A stretch of DNA of 64,000 nt from positions 1,119,501 through 1,183,500 of the forward strand of contig NZ_CP053708.1 of assembly GCF_013201075.1 (NCBI RefSeq), written 5' to 3'. Numbering within the stretch: the first letter of the stretch is position 1; each line of letters opens with the position of its first letter. The notes below the pieces were generated by a model, which had not been told where the DNA came from, ran no database searches, and saw only the letters and a program-made list of their open reading frames with translations. The stretch is from Lichenicola cladoniae. GTDB taxonomy: Bacteria; Pseudomonadota; Alphaproteobacteria; Acetobacterales; Acetobacteraceae. The position numbers and the translations under genes are program-made. This document shows, piece after piece, positions 33,812 through 42,751 of the stretch.

Positions 33812-34128
33812 TGGCTGCTCGTATCAAGAAGGGCGACCAGGTTCTCGTCATCACCGGTTCCTCCAAGGGCACCCGTGGCGAAGTCCTGTCGGTATCGCCG
33901 ACCGCCTCCAAGGCGATCGTTCGCGGCGTGGCCTTGGCCAAGCGTCATACCAAGCCGAGCCAGGGTCAGCCGGGTGGCATCATCGAGCGTGAAGCCTCGG
34001 TGCACCTGTCGAACCTGAAGCTGATCGATCCCAAGAGCGGCAAGCCGACCAAGGTCGGTTTCCGGGTGATCGAGGGCGGCGCCAAGGTCCGTGTCGCCAA
34101 GGCGACCGGCGAAATCATCGAGAGCTGA
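33811..34128 (+). CDS. rplX: 50S ribosomal protein L24
   Basis: 105 residues from ATG 33811; a GTG one codon earlier is less likely. The KOW motif [20 protein letters not shown] is near the N-terminus. It is an early assembly initiator of the large subunit. Confidence 0.98.
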   Translation: MAARIKKGDQVLVITGSSKGTRGEVLSVSPTASKAIVRGVALAKRHTKPSQGQPGGIIEREASVHLSNLKLIDPKSGKPTKVGFRVIEGGAKVRVAKATGEIIES

Positions 34129-34138
34129 GGAGGCGACG

Positions 34139-34711
34139 ATGTCAGACACAACGGAAGTCCGTGCCCTGCCTCGCATGCAGCAGCGCTACAACGACGAGAT
34201 GCGTGCTGCACTGCGCGAGCAGTTTGGCTACAAGAACGTGATGCAGGTTCCGCGTCTCGAGAAGATCGTCATCAACATGGGTGTCGGCGAAGCCGCCGGC
34301 GACCAGAAGAAGCTCGATGCGGCCGTTGCCGAATTGACCCTCATCGCCGGCCAGAAGCCGGTGAAGACGGTCGCGAAGAAGGCGATCGCCGGCTTCAAGA
34401 TCCGTGAAGGCCTGCCGATCGGCACCAAGGTGACGCTTCGCAAGGTCCGCATGTATGAGTTCCTTGATCGTCTGGTGACGATCGCGATGCCGCGCGTGCG
34501 CGACTTCCGCGGTCTGGCCCCGAACAAGGGCTTCGACGGTCGCGGCAATTTCGCGATGGGTGTCAAGGAACAGATCGTGTTTCCTGAGATCAACTACGAT
34601 AAGGTGGATCAGGTCCGCGGCATGGACATCATCTTCGTGACCACTGCGAAGACCGATGCCGAGGCGAAGGCTCTCTTGAAGGCGTTCGATCTGCCGTTCG
34701 TCGCCGGATAA
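34139..34711 (+). CDS. rplE: 50S ribosomal protein L5
   Basis: 190 residues from ATG 34139, with GAGGAGG upstream. [14 protein letters not shown] and [15 protein letters not shown] are characteristic. It binds 5S rRNA and contacts P-site tRNA. A 96-base gap with a T7 run separates it from rpsN. Confidence 0.98.
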   Translation: MSDTTEVRALPRMQQRYNDEMRAALREQFGYKNVMQVPRLEKIVINMGVGEAAGDQKKLDAAVAELTLIAGQKPVKTVAKKAIAGFKIREGLPIGTKVTLRKVRMYEFLDRLVTIAMPRVRDFRGLAPNKGFDGRGNFAMGVKEQIVFPEINYDKVDQVRGMDIIFVTTAKTDAEAKALLKAFDLPFVAG

Positions 34712-34718
34712 GGTGGCG

Positions 34719-34759
34719 GTCGGCGGTATATCCGTCTTTACCGACTAGAAGCTTTTTTT
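34719..34759 (+). other. Weak hairpin and T7 run in the rplE-rpsN gap
   Basis: An imperfect stem (GTCGG at 34719-34723 with CCGAC at 34741-34745, extended by a bulged GTA/TAC pairing) is followed 7 bases later by seven T residues (34753-34759). It resembles a weak terminator in the middle of the ribosomal-protein operon and could cause partial attenuation. The gap from stem to T-run makes strong termination unlikely. Confidence 0.3.
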
Positions 34760-34807
34760 GGAAAACCGCTGGGCGAGCCCGGCAGGTTCCGGAGGGTAGA
34801 ACAAGGC

Positions 34808-35113
34808 ATGGCTAAGACTTCCAGCGTCAATCGCAACCTCAAGCGCACTGCAATGGCAGCGCGCGACAAGGGCAAGCGGTCGGCACTCAAGAACATCGTT
34901 ATGGATCGTACGCTCCCCGTGGAGGACCGGTTCGAGGCTTCGTTGAAGCTCGCCGAGCTGCCGCGCAACGGATCGCGTGTCCGCGTGAAGCTGCTCTGCA
35001 AGCTGACCGGGCGTTCGCGCGCCAATTATCGGAAGTTCGGCCTCAGCCGAATTGCCCTGCGCGATTTGGCTAGCTCGGGGCAGATCCCCGGCATGGTCAA
35101 GTCGAGCTGGTAA
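34808..35113 (+). CDS. rpsN: 30S ribosomal protein S14 (zinc-free type)
   Basis: 101 residues, the long form without the CxxC zinc motif. The C-terminal [20 protein letters not shown] is intact. It is the usual proteobacterial version and sits in the 30S head. Confidence 0.99.
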   Translation: MAKTSSVNRNLKRTAMAARDKGKRSALKNIVMDRTLPVEDRFEASLKLAELPRNGSRVRVKLLCKLTGRSRANYRKFGLSRIALRDLASSGQIPGMVKSSW

Positions 35114-35125
35114 GGAGCACGACCC

Positions 35126-35524
35126 ATGTCCATGTCCGATCCACTGGGTGACATGCTCACCCGGATCCGCAATGCACAGCGTGCCCGTCACGTCGCGTGC
35201 GTTGCTCCCGCATCCAAGCTCCGTGCGAACGTCCTCGAGGCGCTGCGTCGCGAGGGCTACATCCGTGGCTTCAAGCTCGAAGAGATCCGCACGGGCATCG
35301 CCCAGCTGCGCATCGAGCTGAAATACACGGACGGCGAGCCGGTCATCAAGGAGATCCATCGCGTCTCCAAGCCGGGCCGTCGTGTCTATTCGAAGATCAA
35401 GGAGCTGCCCCGGGTCTATGCCGGTCTCGGCGTCTCGATCCTGTCGACGCCTCGCGGCGTCCTGTCCGATGCGGAAGCCCGCGCTGCCAATGTTGGCGGC
35501 GAGGTTCTGTGCCGGGTCTTCTGA
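35126..35524 (+). CDS. rpsH: 30S ribosomal protein S8
   Basis: 132 residues. [18 protein letters not shown] opens the protein, and the RNA-binding C-terminal [20 protein letters not shown] is normal. In E. coli S8 represses the spc operon through rplE; whether that holds here is not visible. Confidence 0.99.
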   Translation: MSMSDPLGDMLTRIRNAQRARHVACVAPASKLRANVLEALRREGYIRGFKLEEIRTGIAQLRIELKYTDGEPVIKEIHRVSKPGRRVYSKIKELPRVYAGLGVSILSTPRGVLSDAEARAANVGGEVLCRVF

Positions 35525-35534
35525 GGAGGGATGC

Positions 35535-36068
35535 ATGTCACGCGTAGGCAAATATCCCGTTGAAATTCCTCAGGGCGTCGATGTTGCGATCGCCGGCGGA
35601 ATTCTGACGGCAAAAGGCAAGCTCGGTCAGCTCACGCTGCCGTTGTCCCATCATGTCGAGACGACGATCGCCGACAACCGCGTCACCGTGGTGCCGATCG
35701 GTACGGCGTCGCAGGCACGGATGATGTGGGGAACCACACGGTCGCTGGTCGCTGCGATGGTGAAGGGCGTGTCCACCGGATACGCCAAGACCCTCGAGAT
35801 CACCGGTACCGGTTATCGCGCCTCGGTCCAGGGCACCAACCTGGTCATGAACCTCGGTTATTCGCACGATATCGTCTATCCGATCCCGGCCGGCATCAAG
35901 ATCACGACCCCGAAGCCGACATCGGTGACGGTCGAAGGCGTGAGCAAGCAGCAGGTCGGCCAGGTGGCCCTCGATATCCGGAACTTCCGCGCACCCGAGC
36001 CCTACAAGGGCAAGGGCGTGCGCTACAACGACGAAGTCATCCGGCGCAAGGAAGGCAAGAAGAAGTAA
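35535..36068 (+). CDS. rplF: 50S ribosomal protein L6
   Basis: 177 residues from ATG 35535 ([15 protein letters not shown]), with GAGGAGG upstream. The C-terminal signature [13 protein letters not shown] is present. It sits near the factor-binding site. Its TAA shares one base with the rplR start (TAATG). Confidence 0.98.
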   Translation: MSRVGKYPVEIPQGVDVAIAGGILTAKGKLGQLTLPLSHHVETTIADNRVTVVPIGTASQARMMWGTTRSLVAAMVKGVSTGYAKTLEITGTGYRASVQGTNLVMNLGYSHDIVYPIPAGIKITTPKPTSVTVEGVSKQQVGQVALDIRNFRAPEPYKGKGVRYNDEVIRRKEGKKK

Positions 36069-36430
36069 TGAGCACGCAACAGGAATTGCGGGAGCGGCGG
36101 CGCGTACGCCTCCGTTTCCAGCTCCGCCGCAAGGCCGGTGGCCGTCCGCGCCTGTCGGTGTTCCGCTCGGGCAAGAACATCTACGCCCAGGTGATCGACG
36201 ACGTCGCCGGCCGTACGCTCGCTGCCGCCTCGTCGCTGGACAAGAGCCTGCGCGAGCAGTCGAAGTCCGGCGCCGACAAGGATGCTGCAGCGGCTGTCGG
36301 CAAGCTGGTCGCCGAACGCGCCCTTGCTGCCGGCGTGAGCCAGGTCGTGTTTGATCGCGGCTCCTATCTTTATCATGGGCGCGTCAAGGCGCTGGCGGAG
36401 GCTGCTCGCGAGGGCGGCCTCGCCTTCTAA
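36068..36430 (+). CDS. rplR: 50S ribosomal protein L18
   Basis: 120 residues from ATG 36068, overlapping the rplF stop by one base. [18 protein letters not shown] and [20 protein letters not shown] are typical. It binds 5S rRNA together with L5. Confidence 0.98.
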   Translation: MSTQQELRERRRVRLRFQLRRKAGGRPRLSVFRSGKNIYAQVIDDVAGRTLAAASSLDKSLREQSKSGADKDAAAAVGKLVAERALAAGVSQVVFDRGSYLYHGRVKALAEAAREGGLAF

Positions 36431-36444
36431 GGAAAGGTCACGAC

Positions 36445-37023
36445 ATGGCACGTGAACCGAGAGAAGGCGGCCGTGGAGGCCGTGAGCGCGAGCGGGATCG
36501 CGATGGCGACGAACTGATCGACAAGTTGGTCACCATCAACCGCGTCGCCAAGGTGGTGAAGGGTGGACGTCGTTTCGCCTTCGCCGCCCTGGTCGTTGTG
36601 GGTGACCAGAAGGGTCGGGTCGGCTACGGCGCCGGCAAGGCTCGCGAAGTTCCCGAGGCGATCCGCAAGGCGACCGACCGTGCGAAGCGCGCGATGATCC
36701 GCGTGCCGATGAAGGAGGGCCGTACCCTCCATCATGACGTCACCGGTCATTACGGCGCAGGCAAGGTCGTGCTGCGATCGGCAGAGGCCGGAACCGGCAT
36801 CATCGCCGGCGGCCCGATGCGCGCAGTGTTCGAGAGCCTGGGCATCGGCGACGTCGTTGCGAAGTCGCTCGGCAGCCGCAACTCGCACAACATGGTCAAG
36901 GCGACCTTCAACGCACTCGAGCGTTGCGCCAGCCCGCGTTCGGTCGCGAACCGTCGCGGCAAGAAGGTCTCCGACATCCTGGGCAAGCGCGATGGCGTTG
37001 CCGCGGAGGGCGCAGATGTCTGA
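36445..37023 (+). CDS. rpsE: 30S ribosomal protein S5
   Basis: 192 residues. A charged, Arg/Glu/Gly-rich N-terminal extension of about 25 residues precedes the standard fold ([17 protein letters not shown]). The spectinomycin-site loop region is present and ordinary. It overlaps rpmD by 8 bp. Confidence 0.98.
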   Translation: MAREPREGGRGGRERERDRDGDELIDKLVTINRVAKVVKGGRRFAFAALVVVGDQKGRVGYGAGKAREVPEAIRKATDRAKRAMIRVPMKEGRTLHHDVTGHYGAGKVVLRSAEAGTGIIAGGPMRAVFESLGIGDVVAKSLGSRNSHNMVKATFNALERCASPRSVANRRGKKVSDILGKRDGVAAEGADV

Positions 37024-37222
37024 GACCGAGAATACCGCCGCCGTCGCCGGCCGGGTCCGCGTCAAGCAGATCGCGTCCGGCAATGGTCGCAAGCCGGGTC
37101 AGCAGGCAACGCTGATCGGGCTCGGCCTGAACAAGGTGGGCAAGGTTCGTGAGCTGGAGGATACCCCCTCCGTTCGCGGCATGCTCCGCAAGGTGCACCA
37201 CCTGGTTAAGGTGGGGGATTGA
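37016..37222 (+). CDS. rpmD: 50S ribosomal protein L30
   Basis: 68 residues from ATG 37016. A short N-terminal extension leads into [20 protein letters not shown] and the end [10 protein letters not shown]. It starts inside the last codons of rpsE and lies 1 base before rplO. Confidence 0.96.
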   Translation: MSETENTAAVAGRVRVKQIASGNGRKPGQQATLIGLGLNKVGKVRELEDTPSVRGMLRKVHHLVKVGD

Positions 37223-37223
37223 C

Positions 37224-37709
37224 ATGGAACTGAACCAACTCCGCGACAACGACGGCGCGCACTACCGCAAGAAGCGGCTTGGACGCGGCATCGGCTCCGG
37301 CAAGGGCAAGACCTCCGGCCGAGGTGTCAAAGGTCAGAAGGCACGTGAAGGCGTCTCGCTAAATGGATTCGAGGGCGGTCAGCTCCCGATCTATCGGCGT
37401 CTGCCGAAGCGCGGCTTCAAGAACATCTTCCGCAAGGTGTATGCGCCGATCAACCTCGACACGATCGAGCAGGCTTTCGTGGACGGCAAGCTTGCCGCCG
37501 GCGAGACCGTCACCGAGGAGAGCCTGCACAAGGCCGGCCTGATCGGAAGCGGCAAGTATGCCGGTATCCGGTTGCTGGCCAGCGGCGAGCTGACGCGTGC
37601 GGTGACGTTCGAGCTGTCCGGCGCCTCGGTGTCTGCCATCGCGGCGGTCGAGAAAGCCGGCGGGTCGGTCAAGACCACCGTCGTCAAGAAGGTCAAGCCG
37701 GAAGCATGA
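37224..37709 (+). CDS. rplO: 50S ribosomal protein L15
   Basis: 161 residues. [20 protein letters not shown] and the middle [17 protein letters not shown] are the L15 signatures. It is a late assembly protein. Two hairpins separate it from secY. Confidence 0.99.
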   Translation: MELNQLRDNDGAHYRKKRLGRGIGSGKGKTSGRGVKGQKAREGVSLNGFEGGQLPIYRRLPKRGFKNIFRKVYAPINLDTIEQAFVDGKLAAGETVTEESLHKAGLIGSGKYAGIRLLASGELTRAVTFELSGASVSAIAAVEKAGGSVKTTVVKKVKPEA

Positions 37710-37718
37710 AGGCCTTAG

Positions 37719-37748
37719 GGCCGGGTCGGGGCATGTCTCCTCCCGGCC
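37719..37748 (+). other. Hairpin after rplO
   Basis: A 7-bp stem (GGCCGGG/CCCGGCC) with a 16-base loop lies about 10 bases after the rplO stop. A pyrimidine-rich stretch (TTCCGGATCTCTCTGTTTC) follows but no clean T-run. It may be a partial terminator or a processing site between the ribosomal-protein genes and secY. Confidence 0.4.
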
Positions 37749-37799
37749 TTCCGGATCTCTCTGTTTCAGGTTGCTTCAACCGACATCCGAGCTAAACAG

Positions 37800-37834
37800 A
37801 CAGCGCCCCCGCGGAATCCCCGCAGCGGCGCTGT
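37800..37834 (+). other. Hairpin before secY
   Basis: An 8-bp outer stem (ACAGCGCC/GGCGCTGT) encloses a GCGG/CCGC inner stem with an AATCC loop. It is followed by TCTTGTG and ends 21 bases before the secY start, close enough to affect both transcription and ribosome access. Confidence 0.5.
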
Positions 37835-37855
37835 TCTTGTGAAAGGGACGCGCGC

Positions 37856-39208
37856 ATGGCCTCCGCGGCCGAGCAGCTTGCAGCCAATATGAACCTCAGC
37901 ACCTTCTCGAAGGCGACTGAGCTCAAGAAACGCATCTGGTTTACCCTTGGCGCGCTGATCGTCTATCGCCTCGGCACCTACATTCCCGTTCCGGGTGTGG
38001 ATGCACGGGTCATGGGTCAGCTGCTGTCGCAGAACCAGGGCGGCATCCTGGGCATGTTCGACATGTTCTCGGGTGGCGCACTCGGTCGAATGACCGTGTT
38101 TGCGCTGAACATCATGCCGTACATCAGCGCGTCCATCATCGTGCAGCTGATGTCGTCCGCGATCCCCACCCTCGAGGCGATCAAGAAGGAGGGTGAGTCC
38201 GGGCGCAAGAAGCTCAACCAGTATACCCGCTACCTGACCGTGCTGATCGCACTGTTCCAGGCCTACGGCATATCGGTCGGGCTGGAGAACATGCACGGCG
38301 TCGGCGGCACGTCGGCGGTCATCGATCCGGGGATGTTCTTCCGTTTTTCCTGCGTGGTGACGCTGGTCGGGGGCACGATGTTCCTGATGTGGCTCGGCGA
38401 GCAGATCACGTCGCGCGGCGTCGGCAACGGAATCTCGCTGATCATCTTCGCCGGTATCGTCGCCAACCTGCCGCATGCGCTCGCGACCCTGTTCCAGCTT
38501 GGCTACACCGGTGGATTGTCGCCGGTGTTCGTCGTGTTGTTCCTGGTGCTGGCCGCGGCGGTGATCGCGTTCATCGTGTTCATGGAGAGCGCCCAGCGAC
38601 GGGTGGTGATCCAGTATCCCAAGCGCCAGGTCGGAAACCGGATGTCGGGTGGCGAATCGAGCCACATGCCGCTCAAGGTGAACACCGCCGGCGTCATCCC
38701 GCCGATCTTCGCGAGTTCGGTGCTCCTGATCCCGGTCACGATCTCCGGCTTCGCGTCCGGCAACGCCAACATGCCGCACTGGCTCAGCTTCCTGGCCCAG
38801 GAACTCGGGCAGGGACAGCCGCTCTACATGCTGTTCTATGCGGCGATGATCCTGTTCTTCTCATTCTTCTATGCGGCCGTGGCGTTCAATCCGGTCGAGA
38901 CCGCCGACAATCTGCGCAAGCAGGGTGGCTTCATTCCGGGGATCCGGCCCGGCGCGAACACGTCCGACTATCTCGACCGCATCCTGGTCAGGCTGACCAC
39001 GATCGGCGCGCTCTACCTGGTGGTGGTGTGCCTGCTGCCGCAAATCCTGATCAGCCGCTACAACGTGCCGTTCTACTTCGGCGGCACCAGCCTGATCATC
39101 ATCGTCTCGGTCACCATGGATACCGTGACGCAGATCCAGTCCCACCTGCTGGCGCACCAGTATGAAGGCCTGATCCGCAAGTCTCGCGGACGGACGAGAA
39201 TTCGGTGA
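37856..39208 (+). CDS. secY: Protein translocase subunit SecY
   Basis: 450 residues with ten expected membrane helices. The plug-region segment [14 protein letters not shown], the [14 protein letters not shown] helix and the late GLIRKSRGR tail are typical. It forms the Sec channel in the inner membrane. The start [17 protein letters not shown] is plausible. Its TGA overlaps the adk GTG start. Confidence 0.98.
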   Translation: MASAAEQLAANMNLSTFSKATELKKRIWFTLGALIVYRLGTYIPVPGVDARVMGQLLSQNQGGILGMFDMFSGGALGRMTVFALNIMPYISASIIVQLMSSAIPTLEAIKKEGESGRKKLNQYTRYLTVLIALFQAYGISVGLENMHGVGGTSAVIDPGMFFRFSCVVTLVGGTMFLMWLGEQITSRGVGNGISLIIFAGIVANLPHALATLFQLGYTGGLSPVFVVLFLVLAAAVIAFIVFMESAQRRVVIQYPKRQVGNRMSGGESSHMPLKVNTAGVIPPIFASSVLLIPVTISGFASGNANMPHWLSFLAQELGQGQPLYMLFYAAMILFFSFFYAAVAFNPVETADNLRKQGGFIPGIRPGANTSDYLDRILVRLTTIGALYLVVVCLLPQILISRYNVPFYFGGTSLIIIVSVTMDTVTQIQSHLLAHQYEGLIRKSRGRTRIR

Positions 39209-39864
39209 ACCTGATCTTTCTCGGCCCGCCAGGTGCGGGCAAGGGGACCCAGGCAAAGCGCCTGGAGACCCTGCACGGTATCATCCAGATATCGACCGGC
39301 GACATGCTCCGGGCCGAAGTCCAGGGCGGTACCGAGATCGGGCGCCAAGCCAAGGCTGTCATGGATTCAGGCAACCTTGTGTCCGACGAGATCCTGATTG
39401 CCATGCTCGGCGCCAGGATCGTTCGACCGGATTGTGCCAGGGGGTTCATCCTGGATGGGTTCCCCCGTACGACGGTGCAGGCGGAAGCGCTGGACCTGTT
39501 GCTGGCGCGACTCGGGCTGAAGCTCGATGCCGTACTGTCACTGCAGGTGGACGAGGCGGAACTGACCGAGCGAATCGCCGGCCGGTACACCTGCGCAAAA
39601 TGCGGCGCCGGCTATCACGACAGCTTCAAGCGTCCTCGCGTCGAGAACACCTGTGATGTCTGTGGCAGCCACGAGTTCACACGACGTGACGACGACAAGC
39701 GCGAGACGGTGGCGGCCAGGCTGGATGCCTACCGGGACCAGACGGCGCCGATCCTGCCGCATTACGCGGCTCAGGGCCTGGTACACACGATCGATGGCAT
39801 GGCCAACATCGACACCGTCAGTGCCGCAATCGATGCAGCTCTTGCAAAGACGCATAAAAGGTGA
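39205..39864 (+). CDS. adk: Adenylate kinase with zinc-type LID
   Basis: 219 residues. GTG start at 39205 overlaps the secY stop as GTGA. The P-loop [10 protein letters not shown] is at residues 6-15, followed by DGFPRT. The LID carries two Cys pairs (CAKC and CDVC), so it should bind structural zinc. It converts ATP and AMP to ADP. Zinc-type enzymes are common in Gram-positives and found in part of the alphaproteobacteria. Confidence 0.98.
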   Translation: MNLIFLGPPGAGKGTQAKRLETLHGIIQISTGDMLRAEVQGGTEIGRQAKAVMDSGNLVSDEILIAMLGARIVRPDCARGFILDGFPRTTVQAEALDLLLARLGLKLDAVLSLQVDEAELTERIAGRYTCAKCGAGYHDSFKRPRVENTCDVCGSHEFTRRDDDKRETVAARLDAYRDQTAPILPHYAAQGLVHTIDGMANIDTVSAAIDAALAKTHKR

Positions 39865-39891
39865 TCATCACGCAAAGTTGATCCAGTTTCG

Positions 39892-39919
39892 TTGACTCAG
39901 GGTGTGCCGACGCTATAGT
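39892..39919 (+). promoter_or_regulatory. Promoter of the alpha operon (rpsM-rpsK-rpoA-rplQ)
   Basis: TTGACT (39892-39897), a 16-base spacer and TATAGT (39914-39919) make the best sigma-70-type promoter in the window. Transcription should begin near 39926, leaving a leader of about 195 bases. A 7-bp hairpin (GCCAAGC/GCTTGGC, 39931-39937 with 39970-39976) lies at the very start of that leader. Confidence 0.82.
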
Positions 39920-40119
39920 GCGCGCCCTCAGCCAAGCGTTCCGCGGACGTCCATTTCGGATGCCCTGGAGCTTGGCAAAATCCGATCATCCGGGAGCAGA
40001 CCGTTCGCGGTTTCGCTCGTGAGACGAAGACTTCTCCCGGGTGCGGGATGAATTTCATGCCTGGCGGCAGCCGGGGTATCAGGCCGGGCAGGTTGCCGGG
40101 CGGACGAGGAGTGACTGGC

Positions 40120-40497
40120 GTGGCGCGTATTGCCGGCGTGAATATCCCGACCACAAAGCGTGTGGTTATCGGCCTGACCTATATCTTCGGGATTGGTCCG
40201 ACCAAGGCGAAGCAGATCTGCACCCAGCTGGCGATTCCTGCCGAGCGCCGGGTCAACGAGCTGTCCGATGACGAGATCCTCCACATTCGCGAACTGATCG
40301 ATCGTGACTACCGCGTCGAGGGTGACCTTCGTCGTGAACTGTCGATGAACATCAAGCGGCTGATGGATCTGGGTTGCTACCGCGGCCTGCGCCATCGTCG
40401 TGGCTTGCCGGTTCGCGGTCAGCGCACCCACACCAACGCCCGCACCCGCAAGGGCAAGGCCGTGGCGATCGCCGGCAAGAAGAAAGCCACGAAGTGA
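40120..40497 (+). CDS. rpsM: 30S ribosomal protein S13
   Basis: 125 residues from GTG 40120. This start is chosen because GAGGAG (40106-40111) lies 8 bases upstream and translation then begins [15 protein letters not shown], the family N-terminus. The frame stays open for a further 24 codons from 40048, with no match to S13. The basic C-terminal tail [18 protein letters not shown] is intact. S13 forms bridges with the large subunit and contacts P-site tRNA. Confidence 0.97.
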   Translation: MARIAGVNIPTTKRVVIGLTYIFGIGPTKAKQICTQLAIPAERRVNELSDDEILHIRELIDRDYRVEGDLRRELSMNIKRLMDLGCYRGLRHRRGLPVRGQRTHTNARTRKGKAVAIAGKKKATK

Positions 40498-40575
40498 TCT
40501 TCGGCGTTTCGCCTTAGTCGCATCCCGCGCGTCCTTTCCGGGGCGCGCCAATGAACAGTCAGGACGAACAGAACC

Positions 40576-40968
40576 ATGGCGAAAGCCGCCACACCGCGCG
40601 TCCGTAAGAAAGAGCGCAAGAACATCATCTCCGGCGTGGCGCATGTGCTGTCCACGTTCAACAATACGATGATCACCATCGCCGACGCGCAGGGTAACGC
40701 GATTGCCTGGTCGTCCGCCGGCAGCCAGGGCTTCAAGGGTTCGCGCAAGTCGACCCCGTACGCGGCCCAGGTCGCCGCCGAGGACGCCGGCAAGAAGGCC
40801 CGCGAGCACGGCATGGAGACGCTGGAGATCGAGGTTTCGGGTCCGGGCTCGGGCCGCGAGAGCGCGCTTCGGGCGCTGCAGGCGGTCGGCTTCTCGATCA
40901 CTGCCATCCGCGACATGACGCCGATCCCGCATAACGGTTGCCGTCCGCGGAAGCGTCGCCGGGTCTGA
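40576..40968 (+). CDS. rpsK: 30S ribosomal protein S11
   Basis: 130 residues. [19 protein letters not shown] and the end [16 protein letters not shown] are the S11 signatures. It lines the mRNA path at the E site. Next comes rpoA, not rpsD, as in other alphaproteobacteria. Confidence 0.99.
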   Translation: MAKAATPRVRKKERKNIISGVAHVLSTFNNTMITIADAQGNAIAWSSAGSQGFKGSRKSTPYAAQVAAEDAGKKAREHGMETLEIEVSGPGSGRESALRALQAVGFSITAIRDMTPIPHNGCRPRKRRRV

Positions 40969-41030
40969 TCTCAAAAGGATCGTCCTGACTTATCGCCGCT
41001 GGGCCACCCCGGCGGCTCCGGCTGCCGTCC

Positions 41031-41063
41031 GAACCGCTCTCCCGAGTGTTTGGGCGGCGGTTC
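41031..41063 (+). other. Hairpin in the rpoA leader
   Basis: A 7-bp stem (GAACCGC/GCGGTTC) with an inner CCC/GGG pairing is followed by CTCGTTTTG. It ends 22 bases before the rpoA start. It resembles a weak attenuator and may tune RpoA relative to S13 and S11. Confidence 0.42.
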
Positions 41064-41085
41064 CTCGTTTTGAAAGGCCACTCTC

Positions 41086-42105
41086 TTGGTCCTCCAGAAG
41101 AACTGGCAGTCCCTGATCAAGCCGGAAAAGCTGGAAGTCGAGCCCGGCGCCGAGCCCTTGCGCACTGCAACGATCGTTGCAGAGCCGTTGGAGCGTGGCT
41201 TCGGCATGACGCTCGGCAATGCGATCCGTCGCATCCTGCTGTCCTCGCTTCAGGGCGCTGCCGTCACTGCCTTGCAGATCGATGGCGTGCTGCACGAGTT
41301 CTCGTCGATCGCGGGCGTTCGCGAAGACGTCACGGACATCGTGCTCAACATCAAGCAGCTCGCGCTTCGCATGCATGGCGAAGGCCCGAAGCGCATGGTG
41401 CTGACCGCCACGGGCCCGGGTGAAGTTCGTGCCGGCCAGATCCAAACCGGCCACGACATCGAGGTGATGAACCCCGACCTGGTGATCTGCACGCTCGATG
41501 ACGGCGTGAAGCTCGGCATGGAGTTCACCGTCAATCTCGGCAAGGGCTACGTCCCCGCCGTGGCGAACCGCCCGGAAGATGCCCCGATCGGCCTGATACC
41601 GATCGATGCGATCTACTCGCCGGTCCGTCGCTGCTCGTACAAGGTCGAGCCGACCCGCGTGGGTCAGGTCACCGACTACGACAAGCTGCTGCTGACGGTC
41701 GAGACCAACGGTGCCGTCACCCCCGAGGACGCGGTGGCTCTCGCCGCCCGCATCCTGCAGGACCAGCTCCAGCTGTTCATCAACTTCGATGAGCCGCGCC
41801 CGGTCCGGACGGAAGAGCCGCAGGACGACCTGCCGTTCAACCGCAACCTGCTGCGCAAGGTCGACGAGCTCGAGCTGTCGGTGCGTTCGGCGAACTGCCT
41901 GAAGAACGACAACATCGTCTATATCGGCGACCTCGTTCAGAAGACCGAGCAGGAAATGCTGCGCACTCCGAACTTCGGTCGCAAGTCGCTCAACGAGATC
42001 AAGGAGGTCCTCACCTCCATGGGTCTGGCACTGGGGATGAATGTCCCGTCCTGGCCGCCCGAGAACATCGAAGATCTGGCCAAGCGGCTCGACGAGCCGT
42101 TCTAA
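41086..42105 (+). CDS. rpoA: DNA-directed RNA polymerase subunit alpha
   Basis: 339 residues. The start is TTG 41086, with AAAGG (41073-41077) 8 bases upstream, giving the expected [16 protein letters not shown]. The N-terminal dimerisation domain has [15 protein letters not shown]; the C-terminal DNA-binding domain has [14 protein letters not shown]. It nucleates polymerase assembly and contacts UP elements and activators. TTG is an uncommon start for this gene. Confidence 0.98.
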   Translation: MVLQKNWQSLIKPEKLEVEPGAEPLRTATIVAEPLERGFGMTLGNAIRRILLSSLQGAAVTALQIDGVLHEFSSIAGVREDVTDIVLNIKQLALRMHGEGPKRMVLTATGPGEVRAGQIQTGHDIEVMNPDLVICTLDDGVKLGMEFTVNLGKGYVPAVANRPEDAPIGLIPIDAIYSPVRRCSYKVEPTRVGQVTDYDKLLLTVETNGAVTPEDAVALAARILQDQLQLFINFDEPRPVRTEEPQDDLPFNRNLLRKVDELELSVRSANCLKNDNIVYIGDLVQKTEQEMLRTPNFGRKSLNEIKEVLTSMGLALGMNVPSWPPENIEDLAKRLDEPF

Positions 42106-42150
42106 CCCACTTACCGGGCTGTTTGGCCGGATAACCAGGATACAATCACC

Positions 42151-42576
42151 ATGCGTCACGGTGTAGCCGGCCGTAAGCTCGGCGTTACCTCTTCCCATCG
42201 CCTCGCCATGTTTCGCAACATGGCGGTCGCGCTGATCAAGCACGAGCAGATCACCACCACCCTGCCCAAGGCGAAGGAACTTCGTCCGGTTGCCGAGAAG
42301 CTCATCACGCTCGGCAAGCGCGGCAATCTGCATGCGCGTCGTCAGGCCTATGCGCAGCTTCGTGACGACGTCATCGTCACCAAGCTGTTTGGCGTGATCG
42401 CCGAGCGCTACAAGGGCCGCCAGGGCGGATACACCCGCGTCCTGAAGGCTGGCATGCGTCACGGCGATGCTGCCGATATGGCGGTGATCGAGCTGGTCGA
42501 GCGCGACGTTGCGGCCAAGGGCCTCGATAGTGGCCCGAAGCCGGAGCTGGTCGAGAGCGAGAACGACTTCGCCTGA
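42151..42576 (+). CDS. rplQ: 50S ribosomal protein L17
   Basis: 141 residues. [17 protein letters not shown] opens the protein and [18 protein letters not shown] is conserved. The acidic C-terminal tail of about 20 residues exceeds that of E. coli. It is the last gene of the alpha operon and is followed by a terminator. Confidence 0.99.
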   Translation: MRHGVAGRKLGVTSSHRLAMFRNMAVALIKHEQITTTLPKAKELRPVAEKLITLGKRGNLHARRQAYAQLRDDVIVTKLFGVIAERYKGRQGGYTRVLKAGMRHGDAADMAVIELVERDVAAKGLDSGPKPELVESENDFA

Positions 42577-42606
42577 TCCAGTCCCTCGAGGCTGGAACGA
42601 TATCGG

Positions 42607-42637
42607 GGCGGCCAGGTGAAAGCCCGGCCGCCTTTTT
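42607..42637 (+). terminator. Rho-independent terminator after rplQ
   Basis: A 7-bp stem (GGCGGCC/GGCCGCC) is followed directly by TTTTT (42633-42637). It lies 30 bp after the rplQ stop and closes the ribosomal-protein block. Confidence 0.92.
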
Positions 42638-42751
42638 CATGTCGAAATCTCGAAAACATGCATCATCGGTGCCGAACCGCATCGAATGACCATTGGCGGT
42701 ACGCGGGCTGCATGACAGCTTTGGCAACATCTTGCCGGAGACGCGCCGCTC

